Shown here: in pieces, positions 39,359 to 50,917 of the stretch
How the letters are laid out: every line of letters begins with the position of its first letter
Numbering within the stretch: the stretch's first letter is position 1
Origin: an uncultured Lysobacter sp.
GTDB taxonomy: Bacteria > Pseudomonadota > Gammaproteobacteria > Xanthomonadales > Xanthomonadaceae
Reading direction: 5' to 3'
Assembly (NCBI GenBank): GCA_946480055.1
Contig: CAMLID010000006.1
Span: 40,984 to 104,983, forward strand
DNA length: 64,000 bases
Made by a program: the position numbers and the translations under genes
Notes under the pieces: model-generated
Seen by the model: the letters and a program-made list of their open reading frames with translations, nothing else
Told to the model about the DNA's origin: nothing
Databases searched by the model: none

Positions 39359-39824
39359 GCGGTAATCCAGAAGAGACGAGCCGGCATTTTGACCGCAAAT
39401 GCAGGTCCGCGGCCATCGCCCGCGTGGCACCGACCGCGATGACTGTCCGCTTTCGTCGCGACGCTCGGCGCAACTCGCCTGCTCTGCGAGGTCTGTGCTG
39501 CGCACGGCATCACCCAAGGCCCGATGCCCATGTCCGTTCGATCACGCCACGCGCGCACTCCTTGCCAGCGACTCGTCGCTCGCCGACGCCTCGGCTCGCG
39601 TCACGCAATAGCTTCCCGTCACGACCGCAACCGGCACCCTCCCGGCCGGGTCGAACCGCCTCCTCCGGAGACTCCCAGGCACCCGGCCGCCCCAACCTGC
39701 CTGCCTCGACCGGGCCCGTCCCGCAGCCCGGACCCGTCGGCGCCGCCCTACCTGAATGCGGGTGCTGGCCCTGGCCGGCCTTAAACCGTACAATTCCGGT
39801 ACGGATTAAACCGACCCCACGCCG
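39359..39824. other. 466-bp intergenic region between SET gene and suf operon
   Basis: No open frame here has a ribosome site or a recognisable product. The last 45 bp carry the suf promoter and operator palindrome (39786-39804). The rest shows nothing I can name. Confidence 0.6.
39786..39804 (+). promoter_or_regulatory. Rrf2-type operator overlapping suf promoter
   Basis: CCGTAC and GTACGG form a perfect 6-bp inverted repeat with a 7-base spacer, flanked by TTAAA and ATTAAA, about 20 bp before the regulator's ATG. TACAAT at 39789-39794 matches five of six -10 bases and lies inside the palindrome, with a poor -35. The arrangement fits autorepression by the Rrf2 regulator encoded next. Confidence 0.6.
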
Positions 39825-40295
39825 ATGCTCCGCGTCACCAAACTCACTGACTACGCGACGGTCGTCCTGACCGTGCTCGCCGCCCAATTGGAAGGCGTGC
39901 CCGATGCCGTGCTCAGCGCCTCGGAATTGGCCGAGCGCGCCGGCCTGGAGACGACGACCGTGAGCAAGCTGCTCAAGCCGCTGGCCCAGGCCGGCCTGGT
40001 CGAGGGCTTCCGCGGCGCCAACGGCGGCTATCGCCTGGCGCGCCCGGCCGAGGAGATCGGCCTGATCGAAATCGTCGAGGCCATGGAGGGTCCGCTCGGC
40101 ATGACCGAGTGCAGCGTCCACGCCGGCAACTGCGGCATCGAGCAGCAGTGCGGCGTGCGCGCCAACTGGCGCCGCATCAACGACGTCGTGGTCGAAGCCC
40201 TGCGCAGCGTGACCCTGGCGCAGATGCTGGCGCCGCCCGCGCCGCCGCCCGAACCCGAAACCAGGCGCATCGCACTGCACCTGGCCAACGCATAG
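39825..40295 (+). CDS. Rrf2-family SUF system regulator
   Basis: The 156-residue protein has an Rrf2 winged helix (TDYATVVLTVLAAQ, ASELAERAGLETTTVSKLLKPLAQAGLVEGFRGANGGYRLAR) and three Cys at 96, 103 and 109 (C-x6-C-x5-C) that can hold a 2Fe-2S cluster, as in IscR. It heads the suf operon and is the expected Fe-S-sensing repressor (SUF assembly regulator family). An operator palindrome overlaps its promoter. The symbol sufR is used for other regulators too, so I leave it blank. Confidence 0.9.
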   Translation: MLRVTKLTDYATVVLTVLAAQLEGVPDAVLSASELAERAGLETTTVSKLLKPLAQAGLVEGFRGANGGYRLARPAEEIGLIEIVEAMEGPLGMTECSVHAGNCGIEQQCGVRANWRRINDVVVEALRSVTLAQMLAPPAPPPEPETRRIALHLANA

Positions 40296-40310
40296 ACAGT
40301 AGGCAGCCCC

Positions 40311-41813
<1,503 letters not shown>

Positions 41814-41824
41814 TATCTGCTTTT

Positions 41825-41937
41825 CCTTCTCCCCTCGGGAGAAGGTGCCCGAAGGGCGGATGAGGGTCCGGCGCGAGTACGCGGCAGTGCGCTCGCGCCG
41901 GACCCTCACCCCAACCCCTCTCCCGCCGGGAGAGGGG
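41825..41937. repeat. Three-hairpin compound repeat between sufB and sufC
   Basis: Three adjacent perfect inverted repeats: 9-bp arms CCTTCTCCC/GGGAGAAGG (41825-41845), 17-bp arms (41861-41877 and 41892-41908), and 10-bp arms CCCCTCTCCC/GGGAGAGGGG (41915-41937). Related CTCACCCC... and GGTGCCCGAAGGGCGGA sequences recur near 54.5-54.8 kb, so this is a dispersed element. Its position inside an operon suggests it may affect mRNA processing or the SufB:SufC ratio. Confidence 0.85.
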
Positions 41938-41959
41938 CTTTCAAGACACTGGAATACGT

Positions 41960-42724
<765 letters not shown>

Positions 42725-42725
42725 C

Positions 42726-44018
42726 ATGAGCGCCCTGCTCGATTCCTTCTCCGAAGCGCTGAGCCCGCTGCTGCAACGCCAGCGCCTGCACGGCCCTGCG
42801 CGCGTCGCAGCCATGGAAAGCGCGCTCCAGGCCGGCTTGCCGCATGCGCGCAGCGAAGCCTGGAAGTACACTCCGCTGCGTAATCTGGAGCGTCGCAGCT
42901 ACGCCCAGCCGCAGGCCGGCGCCCTCGATGCCGCGCTGCTGGCGACGATCCCGGCGCCGCGACTGGTGTTCAACAACGGCCGCTACGACGCCGCGCATTC
43001 CGATCTCGGCGGCCTCCCCGCCGGAGTCTCGCTGCGGCCGCTGTCGCAGCTGTTGGCCGGCGACGATGCGCGCGCGTCCAACTTCCTGGAGCGTCGCTTC
43101 GATCGTTCCGAAGAAATCTTCGCCCGGATCAACGCCGCCCTCGCCGACGACGGCGCGGTGCTGCGGGTCGAGGCCGGCGTGCAGGCCGGCACCGTGCACC
43201 TGGTCTTCTTCGGCGCGCCGGTCGCGGGCGACATCGCCTGGCACCTGCGCAATCTGATCGAACTGCAGGAGGGCGCGGCCCTGACCCTGATCGAGCATAC
43301 GCTCGGCGCCGGCAGCCACAGCCATCTCGGCAACAGCCTCAGCCACGTGCACCTGGCGACGCGCGCGACGCTCTCGCACGCACGCGTGCAGGACGAGGCC
43401 GCGACCGCCGTCGCGATCGCACGCACCGACGCGGTGCTGTCGCGCGAATCGGTCTACCGCCGCCTCGACCTGGAACTGGGCGCCGCGCTGTCGCGGCACG
43501 AGCTCAACGTCGCCCTGCATGGCGAAGGCGCACAGCTGCATGCCAACGGCGTGTTGCTGGCGACCGGCAAGCGCCACCTCGACACCCGCCTGGGCATCGA
43601 CCACGTCGGCCGCGACAGCCGCTGCGACCTGGTCTGGCGCGGCATGGCCGCCGGCCGTTCGCGCGCCGCGTTCCACGGCGGCATCCTGATCCGCGAAGGC
43701 GCCGACGGCACCGCCGCGATGCTGTCGAACAAGAATCTGCTGTTGTCCGAAGGCGCGGAGATCGACACCCAGCCGGTACTGGAGATCCATGCCGACGAGG
43801 TCCAGGCCGCGCACGGCGCCACCGTCGGCCAACTCGACGGCAACGCCCTGTTCTACCTGCGCTCGCGCGGCCTGCCCGCCGAGCAGGCGCGTGCGCTGCT
43901 GACCGCCGCGTTCTGCCGCGAAACCCTGTCCGTATTCGAAGACCCGCAATTGCGCGCGACCCTGGAAGCGCGCCTCGACGCCGCACTGACGGCGCTGGAA
44001 GAGGTCGCAAGCGCATGA
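42726..44018 (+). CDS. sufD: Fe-S assembly protein SufD
   Basis: SufD pairs with SufB in the scaffold and is needed for iron entry. The 430-residue protein has the usual variable N-terminus (ARSEAWKYTPLRNLERR) and a conserved beta-helix core ending in the family signature KNLLLSEGAEIDTQPVLEIHADEVQAAHGATVGQLDGNALFYLRSRGL. Its stop overlaps the sufS start by 4 bp, so the genes are coupled. Confidence 0.95.
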   Translation: MSALLDSFSEALSPLLQRQRLHGPARVAAMESALQAGLPHARSEAWKYTPLRNLERRSYAQPQAGALDAALLATIPAPRLVFNNGRYDAAHSDLGGLPAGVSLRPLSQLLAGDDARASNFLERRFDRSEEIFARINAALADDGAVLRVEAGVQAGTVHLVFFGAPVAGDIAWHLRNLIELQEGAALTLIEHTLGAGSHSHLGNSLSHVHLATRATLSHARVQDEAATAVAIARTDAVLSRESVYRRLDLELGAALSRHELNVALHGEGAQLHANGVLLATGKRHLDTRLGIDHVGRDSRCDLVWRGMAAGRSRAAFHGGILIREGADGTAAMLSNKNLLLSEGAEIDTQPVLEIHADEVQAAHGATVGQLDGNALFYLRSRGLPAEQARALLTAAFCRETLSVFEDPQLRATLEARLDAALTALEEVASA

Positions 44019-45247
44019 ACGCTCCCGCCGCGACGATCGACTGGGCCGCGGTCCGCGCCGACTTCCCGCTACTGACCCGCGAAGTCCACGGCAAGCCGCT
44101 GGTGTATCTGGATTCGGCCAACACCGGACAGAAGCCCGAGGCCGTGATCGCCGCGGTCGACGATTTCTACCGCCGCCACAACGCCAACGTCAGCCGCGCG
44201 GTGCACGCGTTGGGCACCGAAGCCACCGAGGCCTACGAGGGCGCGCGCAGCAAGCTCGCCAAGTTCCTCAACGTGCGCGCCGACGAGCTGGTGCTGTGCA
44301 GCGGCACCACCTTCGCGCTGAACCTGGTCGCCTACTCCTGGGCGCTACCGCGGCTGCAGCCCGGCGACGCGATCGTGCTCACGCGCATGGAGCACCACGC
44401 CAACATCGTGCCCTGGCAGTTGGTCGCCCAGCGCACCGGCGCCACCATCAAGGTCGCGGAGATCGACGAGCTTGGCCAGCTCGACCTGGCGCAGCTGTAT
44501 TCGCTGCTGACCCCGGAAGTGAAGCTGCTCGCCCTGACCCACGTCTCCAACGTGCTGGGCACGGTCAATCCGGTGCGCGAGATCTGCCGCGAGGCGCGCA
44601 AGCGCGGCATCGTCAGCGTGGTCGACGGCTCGCAGGCCGCGCCGCATCGTCCGCTCGACATCGCCGCGATCGGCTGCGACTTCTACGCCATCACCGGCCA
44701 CAAGATGAGCGGCCCGACCGGCACCGGCGCGCTGTGGGCGCGTCGCGAACACCTGGCCGAGATGCCGCCCTTCCTCGGCGGCGGCGAGATGATCAAGGAA
44801 GTGCGCTTCGAAGGCACCGTGTTCAATGACGCCCCGCACAAGTTCGAAGCCGGAACCCCCAACATCGCCGGTTTCATCGGCCTGGGCGCGGCGGTCGACT
44901 ACCTGTCGGCGCTGGGCATGCACCACATCGAAGCGCGAGAACAGGCTCTGCTCGACCACGCCACCCGCGCGCTGTCGCAGGTGCCCGGCCTGCGCATCTT
45001 CGGCCAGGCTCCGGACAAGGCCGCGGTGATCAGCTTCCTGGTCGAGGGTGCGCACGCGCACGATCTGGCGACCCTGCTCGACCTGGAAGGCGTCGCGATC
45101 CGATCCGGCCATCATTGCGCGCATCCGCTGATGCATCATTTCGGCGTGCCCGCGACCTGCCGCGCCTCGCTGGCGTACTACAACACTTTCGACGAGGTCG
45201 ATGCCTTCGTCGCCGCCTTGAACAAAGTCCGCAAACTGCTCGCATGA
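44015..45247 (+). CDS. sufS: Cysteine desulfurase SufS
   Basis: SufS takes sulfur from cysteine and passes it as a persulfide to SufB. This 410-residue group II aminotransferase-type PLP enzyme has the PLP lysine in TGHKMSG (Lys230) and the catalytic Cys368 in IRSGHHCAHPLMHHF. It also shows the expected GTNxINLV-like GTTFALNLVAYSW and HHANIVPW motifs. No sufE or sufU follows directly, so the sulfur acceptor must be elsewhere or act in another way. The start overlaps the end of sufD and the stop overlaps the GNAT gene. Confidence 0.96.
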   Translation: MNAPAATIDWAAVRADFPLLTREVHGKPLVYLDSANTGQKPEAVIAAVDDFYRRHNANVSRAVHALGTEATEAYEGARSKLAKFLNVRADELVLCSGTTFALNLVAYSWALPRLQPGDAIVLTRMEHHANIVPWQLVAQRTGATIKVAEIDELGQLDLAQLYSLLTPEVKLLALTHVSNVLGTVNPVREICREARKRGIVSVVDGSQAAPHRPLDIAAIGCDFYAITGHKMSGPTGTGALWARREHLAEMPPFLGGGEMIKEVRFEGTVFNDAPHKFEAGTPNIAGFIGLGAAVDYLSALGMHHIEAREQALLDHATRALSQVPGLRIFGQAPDKAAVISFLVEGAHAHDLATLLDLEGVAIRSGHHCAHPLMHHFGVPATCRASLAYYNTFDEVDAFVAALNKVRKLLA

Positions 45248-45792
45248 ACGACACGACCCTGAGTTTCCGTCCCGCCACCCACGCCGACACCGACGCCCTG
45301 GTCGCGCTGGTCGAGTCCGCCTATCGCGGCGACAGCAGCCGCGCCGGCTGGACCACCGAAGCCGACTACCTCGACGGCCGCCGCACCGGCGCCGACGACA
45401 TCGCCGAGTGCATCGATCGCCCGCAGAGTGTGCTGCTGATCGCCGAGCGCCCCGGAGCCGACGGCGGTGCGCCGGAACTGCTGGCCTGCGCGCATGTCGC
45501 GATCGAGGACGGCGCCGGCTACTTCGGCATGTTCTCGGTGCGCCCGAACCTGCAGGGCGGCGGCATCGGCAAGATCGTCATCAACGAGGCCGAACGCATC
45601 GCGCGCGAGGACTGGAAGCTGCCGGCGATGCGCATGACCGTGATCGATATCCGCAGCGAACTGATCGCCTACTACGAGCGCCGCGGCTACCGCCGCACCG
45701 GCCAGATCAAGCCGTTCCCGTACGGCGATACGCGCTTCGGCCTGCCCAGGCGCGACGATCTGCGTTTCGAGGTTCTGGAAAAAACGTTCTAA
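45244..45792 (+). CDS. GNAT-family N-acetyltransferase in suf operon
   Basis: The 182-residue protein has the acetyl-CoA loop motif VRPNLQGGGIGKIVINEAER (Q-x-x-G-x-G type) and a C-terminal YYERRGYRRTGQ, both typical of GNAT enzymes. Its ATG overlaps the sufS stop by ATGA, which fixes the start. The substrate is unknown. Placement inside the suf operon hints at a role in acetylating a Suf component, a thiol or an amino acid, but that is inference. Confidence 0.85.
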   Translation: MNDTTLSFRPATHADTDALVALVESAYRGDSSRAGWTTEADYLDGRRTGADDIAECIDRPQSVLLIAERPGADGGAPELLACAHVAIEDGAGYFGMFSVRPNLQGGGIGKIVINEAERIAREDWKLPAMRMTVIDIRSELIAYYERRGYRRTGQIKPFPYGDTRFGLPRRDDLRFEVLEKTF

Positions 45793-45869
45793 GAGTCGGG
45801 AATCGGGATTCGCCAAGCGAGTCCGCCGCCGATCCCGAATCCCCAATCCCGGATTTTCGAGAGCACGCC
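45793..45869. repeat. GGGAATCGGG-type intergenic repeat
   Basis: A short tract of GAATCGGGATTCG and GATCCCGAATCCCCAATCCCGG, with partly inverted copies, lies between the GNAT and Rieske genes. Similar GGGATTCGGGA spacer sequences are common between xanthomonad genes. It holds no ORF. Confidence 0.5.
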
Positions 45870-46193
45870 ATGGGCGACTGGGTTTTCGTTTGCGCCACCT
45901 CGCAGCTGCTGCCGGGCGAGTCCACCGTGGCCTGGGACGGCGACACGCCGATCCTGGTCTGCAACTACGACGGCGACTACTACGCGCTCGAAGACAAGTG
46001 CTCGCACGAGGACTTCGAACTCTCGGCCGGCAACTACGACGGCGAGGAAGCCACGGTCGAATGCGTGCTGCACGGAGCCAAGTTCGACATCCGCGACGGC
46101 CGCCCGCTATGCGCACCGGCCTACAGCCCGGTGACCAAGTTCCCGGTCAAGGTCGAGAACGACGGGATCTGGACCCGCGACGACCGCGTCTGA
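45870..46193 (+). CDS. Rieske [2Fe-2S] ferredoxin of suf operon
   Basis: The 107-residue small Rieske protein binds its cluster with Cys44-x-His46 (KCSHEDFEL) and Cys65-x2-His68 (ECVLHGAKF). This is the pattern of ferredoxin subunits in non-heme iron dioxygenases and of NirD-like proteins. No oxygenase gene is near; its place at the end of the suf operon suggests it carries electrons for Fe-S assembly, or is a client coregulated with the operon. There is no signal peptide or membrane anchor, so it is soluble. Confidence 0.88.
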   Translation: MGDWVFVCATSQLLPGESTVAWDGDTPILVCNYDGDYYALEDKCSHEDFELSAGNYDGEEATVECVLHGAKFDIRDGRPLCAPAYSPVTKFPVKVENDGIWTRDDRV

Positions 46194-46551
46194 TGCGGTC
46201 CTCGGACCCCGGCACCGTCTCCCGATTCACTGCTGCCCGCTCGCGCGCTGGCCTCGCTTAGTGCATGCGCGAGGCGCGCGACGGCGCGCATCCCGGCCGG
46301 CCATGAATTCGCGCAACGTCGAGTTTCATCAACGGCCGCTCGCCTAAGGCCTTCGTTGCCACAGCTCTCCGACGGCTTGGCAGGGCACCGCCTTATGCAT
46401 CCCCAGGCCGGATCGCGGCTCCAGGAGCCACTCCACTCAGCCTGCCGCGATACGCCCGTTCACTTTTCGTTGCAAATGCGAATCGATCTCATTAATATTC
46501 CCGGTTGACGCGGCCCAGGCCGCCGCACCCCTCGGTTCACGGAAATCCCCC
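46194..46551. other. 358-bp region between Rieske gene and iron operon
   Basis: There is no gene. The last 90 bp contain the Fur-box promoter (46470-46498). The upstream part is GC-rich with many CG repeats and no feature I can name. Confidence 0.55.
46470..46498 (+). promoter_or_regulatory. Promoter of iron operon with Fur-box-like operator
   Basis: TTGCAA at 46470-46475 (four of six -35 bases) is spaced 17 bp from TAATAT at 46493-46498 (four of six -10 bases). The 19-mer at 46472-46490, GCAAATGCGAATCGATCTC, matches the Fur consensus GATAATGATAATCATTATC at 12 of 19 positions and covers the spacer. Repression by Fe-Fur when iron is high is predicted. The receptor start codon lies 53 bp downstream of the -10 box. 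Confidence 0.6.
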
Positions 46552-48888
46552 ATGTCGACCACGAAGTTCGTCGTGTCGCCGCTCGCCGGCGCACTTGCTC
46601 TCGCTCTCAGCCTTCCCGCCACTGCGGCACCGGCGCCCGACCCCCAGGCCAAAGACCTCGACGGCGTCGAAGTCCACGGCGTGAAGGTCCAGAAGGCCAG
46701 CTCGGGCAAGTACACCGCGCCGCTGCGCGACACGCCGCAAACGATCACCGTGATCGACCGCAGCACCATCGACGGCCAGAACCTGCTGTCGCTGCAGGAC
46801 ATCCTCGCGACCCTGCCCGGCATCACCTTCGGCGCGGGCGAAGGCGGCGGCGGCTTCGGCGACAAGATCAACCTGCGCGGCTTCGACGCCAGCAACGACA
46901 TCACCGTCGACGGCGTGCGCGACAGCGGTCTGTACAGCCGCACCGATCCGTTCAACCTGGAAACGGTGGAAGTGATCAACGGCGCCAACTCGGTGTACTC
47001 GGGCGCGGGTTCGGTCGCCGGCACCATCAACCTGGTCAGCAAGTCGGCCGGCTCGACCGAATTCAACCGCGCCAGCATCGCCGCCGGCACCGACAGCTAC
47101 GGCCGCGTCACGGCCGACAGCAACTTCCTGATCGGCGAAAGCAGCGCGTTCCGCATCAACGTGATGGCGCACCAGAACGACATCCCGGGCCGCGACGTCG
47201 AGCGCAACGAGCGCTGGGGCATCGCGCCCTCGCTGAGCTTCGGCCTGGGCAGCAACACCACCTGGACCCTGAACTACGTCCATCAGGAAGACGACAACAT
47301 CCCCGAGTACGGCGTGCCCTTCTACAACGGCGCTCCGCTGCCGGGCGTGGATCCGTCGACCTACTACGGCTACAAGAACATCGACCGGCAGGAAATCGAG
47401 TACGACTCGCTGACCTCGATCCTGGAGCACAACTTCAGCGATAGCCTGAAGGTGCGCAACTTGACGCGCTGGCAGCAGGTCGACCAGTTCTCGCTGGTGG
47501 ATGCGCCGCAGGGCACCTGGTGCCTGCCCAACAACCTGACCCCGACCGGCACCTCGTGCACCTCCACGTCCGGCGGCGTCACCCTGGTCACGCCGCCGGG
47601 CACGTTCCGCCCCGGTTGGACCGGCGGTCCGCGCGGCTACGGCCGCGATACCCGCAACACCACGCTCTACACCCAGACCGACCTGACCACCGAGTTCAAC
47701 ACCGGTCCGGTCCAGCACACCCTGGTCGCAGGCTTCTCGCTGATGCACGAGAACTTCGACCTCGACACCACCAACGATTTCCGCAACCCCGACGGCAGCA
47801 ACGTGGTCCTGACCACCGGTCTGCCGCCGATGAACATCTACGACCCGGACAACGTTTACCGCGGTCCGATCAATCGGACTCTGGTCGGCCGCACCGACGG
47901 CGAGCTCGACAACCAGGCCGTCTACGTCTTCGACACCATCAAGTTCAGCGAGCAGTGGCTGCTGAGCCTGGGCGCGCGCTACGAGCACAACGAAGGCAGC
48001 ACCACTACCGCGATCGTGACCACGGCGCCGTCCGCGGCCGGCCCGATCGGCACCGTCACCGGCTACACCCCGATCGCCGAGAACAAGGACGACCTGTTCT
48101 CCTACCGCGCCGGCCTGGTCTACAAGCCGGTCGAGAACGTCAGCGTGTATGCCGCCTACGGCAACTCCAAGACGCCGTCCAAGGCCTCGGTCAACGGTTC
48201 CTGCACCCTGACCAGCACCACCGGCACCGCCAACTGCACGGTCGATCCGGAAACCGCGGTCAACTACGAAATCGGCGCCAAGTGGGACCTGTTCGACGGT
48301 CGTCTGGCCCTGACCGGCTCGGTGTTCCGTAACGATCGCGAGAACTACAAGGTCTCCGATCCGGGCAACCCGAGCAATCCGACCGGCGCGCAGCAGCTCG
48401 ACGGCCGCGCGCGCGTCGACGGCGCGATGCTCGGCGTGTCCGGCCTGATCACCGACCATTGGGCGGTCTACGCCAACTACGCCTACCTGGACAGCGAAGT
48501 GCTGCAGGGCGTGTCCGACCGCCAGGCCGGCCTGGGCCTGGACTACGCCAAGGGCGACCGCCTGCTGAACGTGCCGGAGCATTCCTTCAGCCTGTGGACC
48601 ACCTACGACCTGTCGCCGAAATGGCAGATCGGCTACGGCGCGACCTACCAGGGCAAGATCTGGCTGACCCAGCACAGCGCGACCAACCTCAACGGCGCCC
48701 TGGTCACGGCCGACAGCTACTGGACCCACCGCGCGATGGTCAACTACAAGATCAACCGCAACGCCGCCCTGCAGCTCAACGTCAGCAACCTGGCCGACGA
48801 GGAGTACTACACCCGCATCCGCAACAACGGCTGGGCGACGCCGGGCGAAGCGCGCCAGGTGGTATTGAGCGCCAACTTCACGTTCTAA
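46552..48888 (+). CDS. TonB-dependent siderophore receptor (Fiu/FhuE type)
   Basis: The 778-residue outer-membrane receptor takes up ferric-siderophore with TonB energy. Residues 1-26 are a signal peptide. A plug domain follows ([64 protein letters not shown]), then a 22-strand-type barrel ending [10 protein letters not shown] with a C-terminal Phe. The plug sequence and gene partners (piuC, PepSY) point to a catecholate receptor close to Fiu or PiuA. The Fur-type promoter precedes it. It starts a seven-gene plus-strand operon. Confidence 0.95.
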   Translation: MSTTKFVVSPLAGALALALSLPATAAPAPDPQAKDLDGVEVHGVKVQKASSGKYTAPLRDTPQTITVIDRSTIDGQNLLSLQDILATLPGITFGAGEGGGGFGDKINLRGFDASNDITVDGVRDSGLYSRTDPFNLETVEVINGANSVYSGAGSVAGTINLVSKSAGSTEFNRASIAAGTDSYGRVTADSNFLIGESSAFRINVMAHQNDIPGRDVERNERWGIAPSLSFGLGSNTTWTLNYVHQEDDNIPEYGVPFYNGAPLPGVDPSTYYGYKNIDRQEIEYDSLTSILEHNFSDSLKVRNLTRWQQVDQFSLVDAPQGTWCLPNNLTPTGTSCTSTSGGVTLVTPPGTFRPGWTGGPRGYGRDTRNTTLYTQTDLTTEFNTGPVQHTLVAGFSLMHENFDLDTTNDFRNPDGSNVVLTTGLPPMNIYDPDNVYRGPINRTLVGRTDGELDNQAVYVFDTIKFSEQWLLSLGARYEHNEGSTTTAIVTTAPSAAGPIGTVTGYTPIAENKDDLFSYRAGLVYKPVENVSVYAAYGNSKTPSKASVNGSCTLTSTTGTANCTVDPETAVNYEIGAKWDLFDGRLALTGSVFRNDRENYKVSDPGNPSNPTGAQQLDGRARVDGAMLGVSGLITDHWAVYANYAYLDSEVLQGVSDRQAGLGLDYAKGDRLLNVPEHSFSLWTTYDLSPKWQIGYGATYQGKIWLTQHSATNLNGALVTADSYWTHRAMVNYKINRNAALQLNVSNLADEEYYTRIRNNGWATPGEARQVVLSANFTF

Positions 48889-48952
48889 TCCGGACTTCCA
48901 TCGTCCGCGCGCGCCGCCCGGGACCTCCCGGGCGGCCGCATTGAGGAAAACC

Positions 48953-49639
48953 ATGCTGCTGCACGTGCCCAAAGTCCTCAGCGTCGAACAGGTCGCGCAT
49001 TGCCGCGAACGGCTGGCGCAGGCCGGTTGGGCCGACGGCCGGATCACCGCTGGCTACCAGTCGGCCAAGGCCAAGGACAACGCGCAGCTGCCAGAGAACG
49101 ATCCGGTCGCGCGCGAGCTCGGCGCGATCATCCTCGACGCCCTGGCCAAGAACCCGACCTTCTTCTCGGCGGCCCTGCCGCAGCGCGTGTTCCCGCCGCT
49201 GTTCAACCGCTACGAAGGCGGCCAGGCGTTCGGCTTCCACGTCGACAACGCGATCCGCTACGACCGCAGCCGCGGCGGCATGGACACGGTGCGCACCGAT
49301 CTGTCGGCGACCTTGTTCCTGAGCGCGCCGGAGGATTACGACGGCGGCGAGTTGGTCATCGAGGACACCTACGGCAGCCACAGCATCAAGCTGCCCGCCG
49401 GCGATCTGGTGCTGTACCCCGGCACCAGCCTGCACAAAGTCACCCCGGTCACGCGCGGCGCGCGCCTGGCTTCGTTCTTCTGGATCCAGAGCCTGCTGCG
49501 CGAGGACGCGCAACGCCGGCTGATGTTCGAGCTCGACGTTTCGATCCGGCGCCTGACCGCGGACGTGCCCGAGCACCCCGCGCTGGTGCAGCTGACCGGC
49601 GTCTACCACAACCTGCTGCGGCGCTGGAGCGAGCCTTGA
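48953..49639 (+). CDS. piuC: Fe(II)/2-oxoglutarate-type dioxygenase PiuC (YbiX)
   Basis: The 228-residue PKHD-type hydroxylase has the iron ligands His96, Asp98 (FHVDN) and His161 (LHKVTPV), and Arg171 for the 2-oxoglutarate site. It matches the PiuC/YbiX family, which lies beside catecholate siderophore receptors in many proteobacteria; the substrate is still not well defined. The ATG at 48953 has GAGG 6 nt upstream. Its end overlaps the next gene by 4 bp. Confidence 0.92.
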   Translation: MLLHVPKVLSVEQVAHCRERLAQAGWADGRITAGYQSAKAKDNAQLPENDPVARELGAIILDALAKNPTFFSAALPQRVFPPLFNRYEGGQAFGFHVDNAIRYDRSRGGMDTVRTDLSATLFLSAPEDYDGGELVIEDTYGSHSIKLPAGDLVLYPGTSLHKVTPVTRGARLASFFWIQSLLREDAQRRLMFELDVSIRRLTADVPEHPALVQLTGVYHNLLRRWSEP

Positions 49640-50295
49640 ACGCGAGCGACGCCGCACGCGCGCGCGAACCCGCGACCCAGGCCGGCGATCCGAACCGGCG
49701 CGCGTACTGGCTCAAAACCCTGCACCGCTGGCATTGGATCAGCGCAGCGTTGAGCCTGTTCGCGCTGCTGGTATTCGCCGCCACCGGCATCACCCTCAAC
49801 CACGCCGCGCAGATCGAAGCCGAGCCGCAGGTGGTCACGGTCAAGGACACCCTGCCCGCGAGCGCTTTGCGCGGCCTGCAGGGCGAGCGTGCGACGGATG
49901 CGCCGCTGCCGGCCGGTGCGCGCGACTGGCTCAAGGCACAGCTGGGCGTGAACACCGAAGGCCGCAGCGTGGAGTGGTCGGATGGCGAGGTCTACGTCTC
50001 GCTGCCGCGTCCGGGCGGCGACGCCTGGCTCAGCATCGACCGCGAGAGCGGCGCCATCGAATACGAAGTCACCCGCCGCGGCTGGATCGCCTGGTTGAAC
50101 GACCTGCACAAGGGCCGCAACACCGGCGCGGTCTGGCGCTGGTTCATCGACCTGTTCGCGGTCGCCTGCCTGTTGTTCGCGTTGACCGGCCTGTGGCTGT
50201 TGCAGTTGCACGCGCGCCAGCGCGGCAAGACCTGGCCGCTGGTCGCGGCGGGGCTGGCGCTGCCGGCGCTGCTGATCGTCCTTTTCATGCATTGA
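49636..50295 (+). CDS. PepSY-domain membrane protein
   Basis: The 219-residue inner-membrane protein uses a TTG start at 49636 that overlaps the piuC stop (TTGA), with GGAG 6 nt upstream. It has one membrane segment near residues 34-55, preceded by LKTLHRWHW with His30 and His33, a periplasmic domain of about 110 residues, then two more segments (about 166-188 and 197-219). This is the PepSY-associated transmembrane pattern of siderophore reductase-like proteins. It probably passes electrons, or binds haem, near the periplasmic face. The precise job is inferred from operon position. Confidence 0.8.
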   Translation: MNASDAARAREPATQAGDPNRRAYWLKTLHRWHWISAALSLFALLVFAATGITLNHAAQIEAEPQVVTVKDTLPASALRGLQGERATDAPLPAGARDWLKAQLGVNTEGRSVEWSDGEVYVSLPRPGGDAWLSIDRESGAIEYEVTRRGWIAWLNDLHKGRNTGAVWRWFIDLFAVACLLFALTGLWLLQLHARQRGKTWPLVAAGLALPALLIVLFMH

Positions 50296-50311
50296 CCCTT
50301 TGGAGCCTGCG

Positions 50312-50833
50312 ATGAAGTTGTTGCCCCGTACCGCACTGATCGTCGCCCTGGCGATGCCGGTGGCGGCGATCGCCGCCGACCTCGACCTCAGCATCGAGAT
50401 CCCGCGCCTGAAAGTCGCCGAGTACCACCGCCCCTACGTCGCCGCCTGGATCGAGCACCCCGACAACAGCGTCGCCGCCAACCTCGCGGTCTGGTACGAC
50501 GTCGACATGAAGAACGGCGAAGGCACCAAGTGGCTGAAGGACATCCGCCAGTGGTGGCGACGCAGCGGCCGCACCTTGAAGATGCCGGTCGACGGCGTCA
50601 GCGGCGCGACCCGCGCGGTCGGCCAGCACACGTTGAACCTCAAGGGCGGCAGCAAGCCGCTGGCCGGCCTGGCGCCTGGTCAGTACACCCTGGTGGTCGA
50701 GGCCGCGCGCGAAGTCGGTGGCCGCGAGCTGCTCAGCATCCCGTTCCAGTGGCCGGCCAAGGGCGGCGCACAGACTTTGTCGGCGCAAGGCAAGACCGAG
50801 CTGGGCGCGGTGCGCCTGGCGGTGAAACCCTGA
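50312..50833 (+). CDS. DUF2271 protein with flavinylation motif
   Basis: The 173-residue periplasmic protein has a Sec signal (residues 1-22, ending IAA) and a DUF2271 beta domain. Residues 94-100 read DGVSGAT, the D-x-x-[ST]-G-A-T motif at which ApbE enzymes attach FMN to the final Thr (as in NqrC and RnfG). The predicted modified residue is Thr100, codon 50609-50611. An apbE gene lies two genes downstream, which supports the prediction. Covalent FMN would make it a soluble periplasmic electron carrier. Good GGAG site 8 nt before the ATG. Confidence 0.85.
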   Translation: MKLLPRTALIVALAMPVAAIAADLDLSIEIPRLKVAEYHRPYVAAWIEHPDNSVAANLAVWYDVDMKNGEGTKWLKDIRQWWRRSGRTLKMPVDGVSGATRAVGQHTLNLKGGSKPLAGLAPGQYTLVVEAAREVGGRELLSIPFQWPAKGGAQTLSAQGKTELGAVRLAVKP

Positions 50834-50917
50834 TCCGCGGCGAGGCCGTGCGCGTCCGCGCCGCCTCGCGCCTGTTTCGCTTACGACGAACTCTCACCCC
50901 TTTCAGGAGCAGCGCCC

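Noticed and set aside
45870..46193. Aromatic-ring dioxygenase ferredoxin component
   Set aside because: The Rieske motif fits, but no oxygenase or reductase gene is near, and the gene sits at the end of the suf operon.
46537..49047. 836-residue minus-strand frame opposite the TonB receptor
   Set aside because: Shadow of the receptor gene; composition is His/Arg/Gln/Val-rich with no family match.
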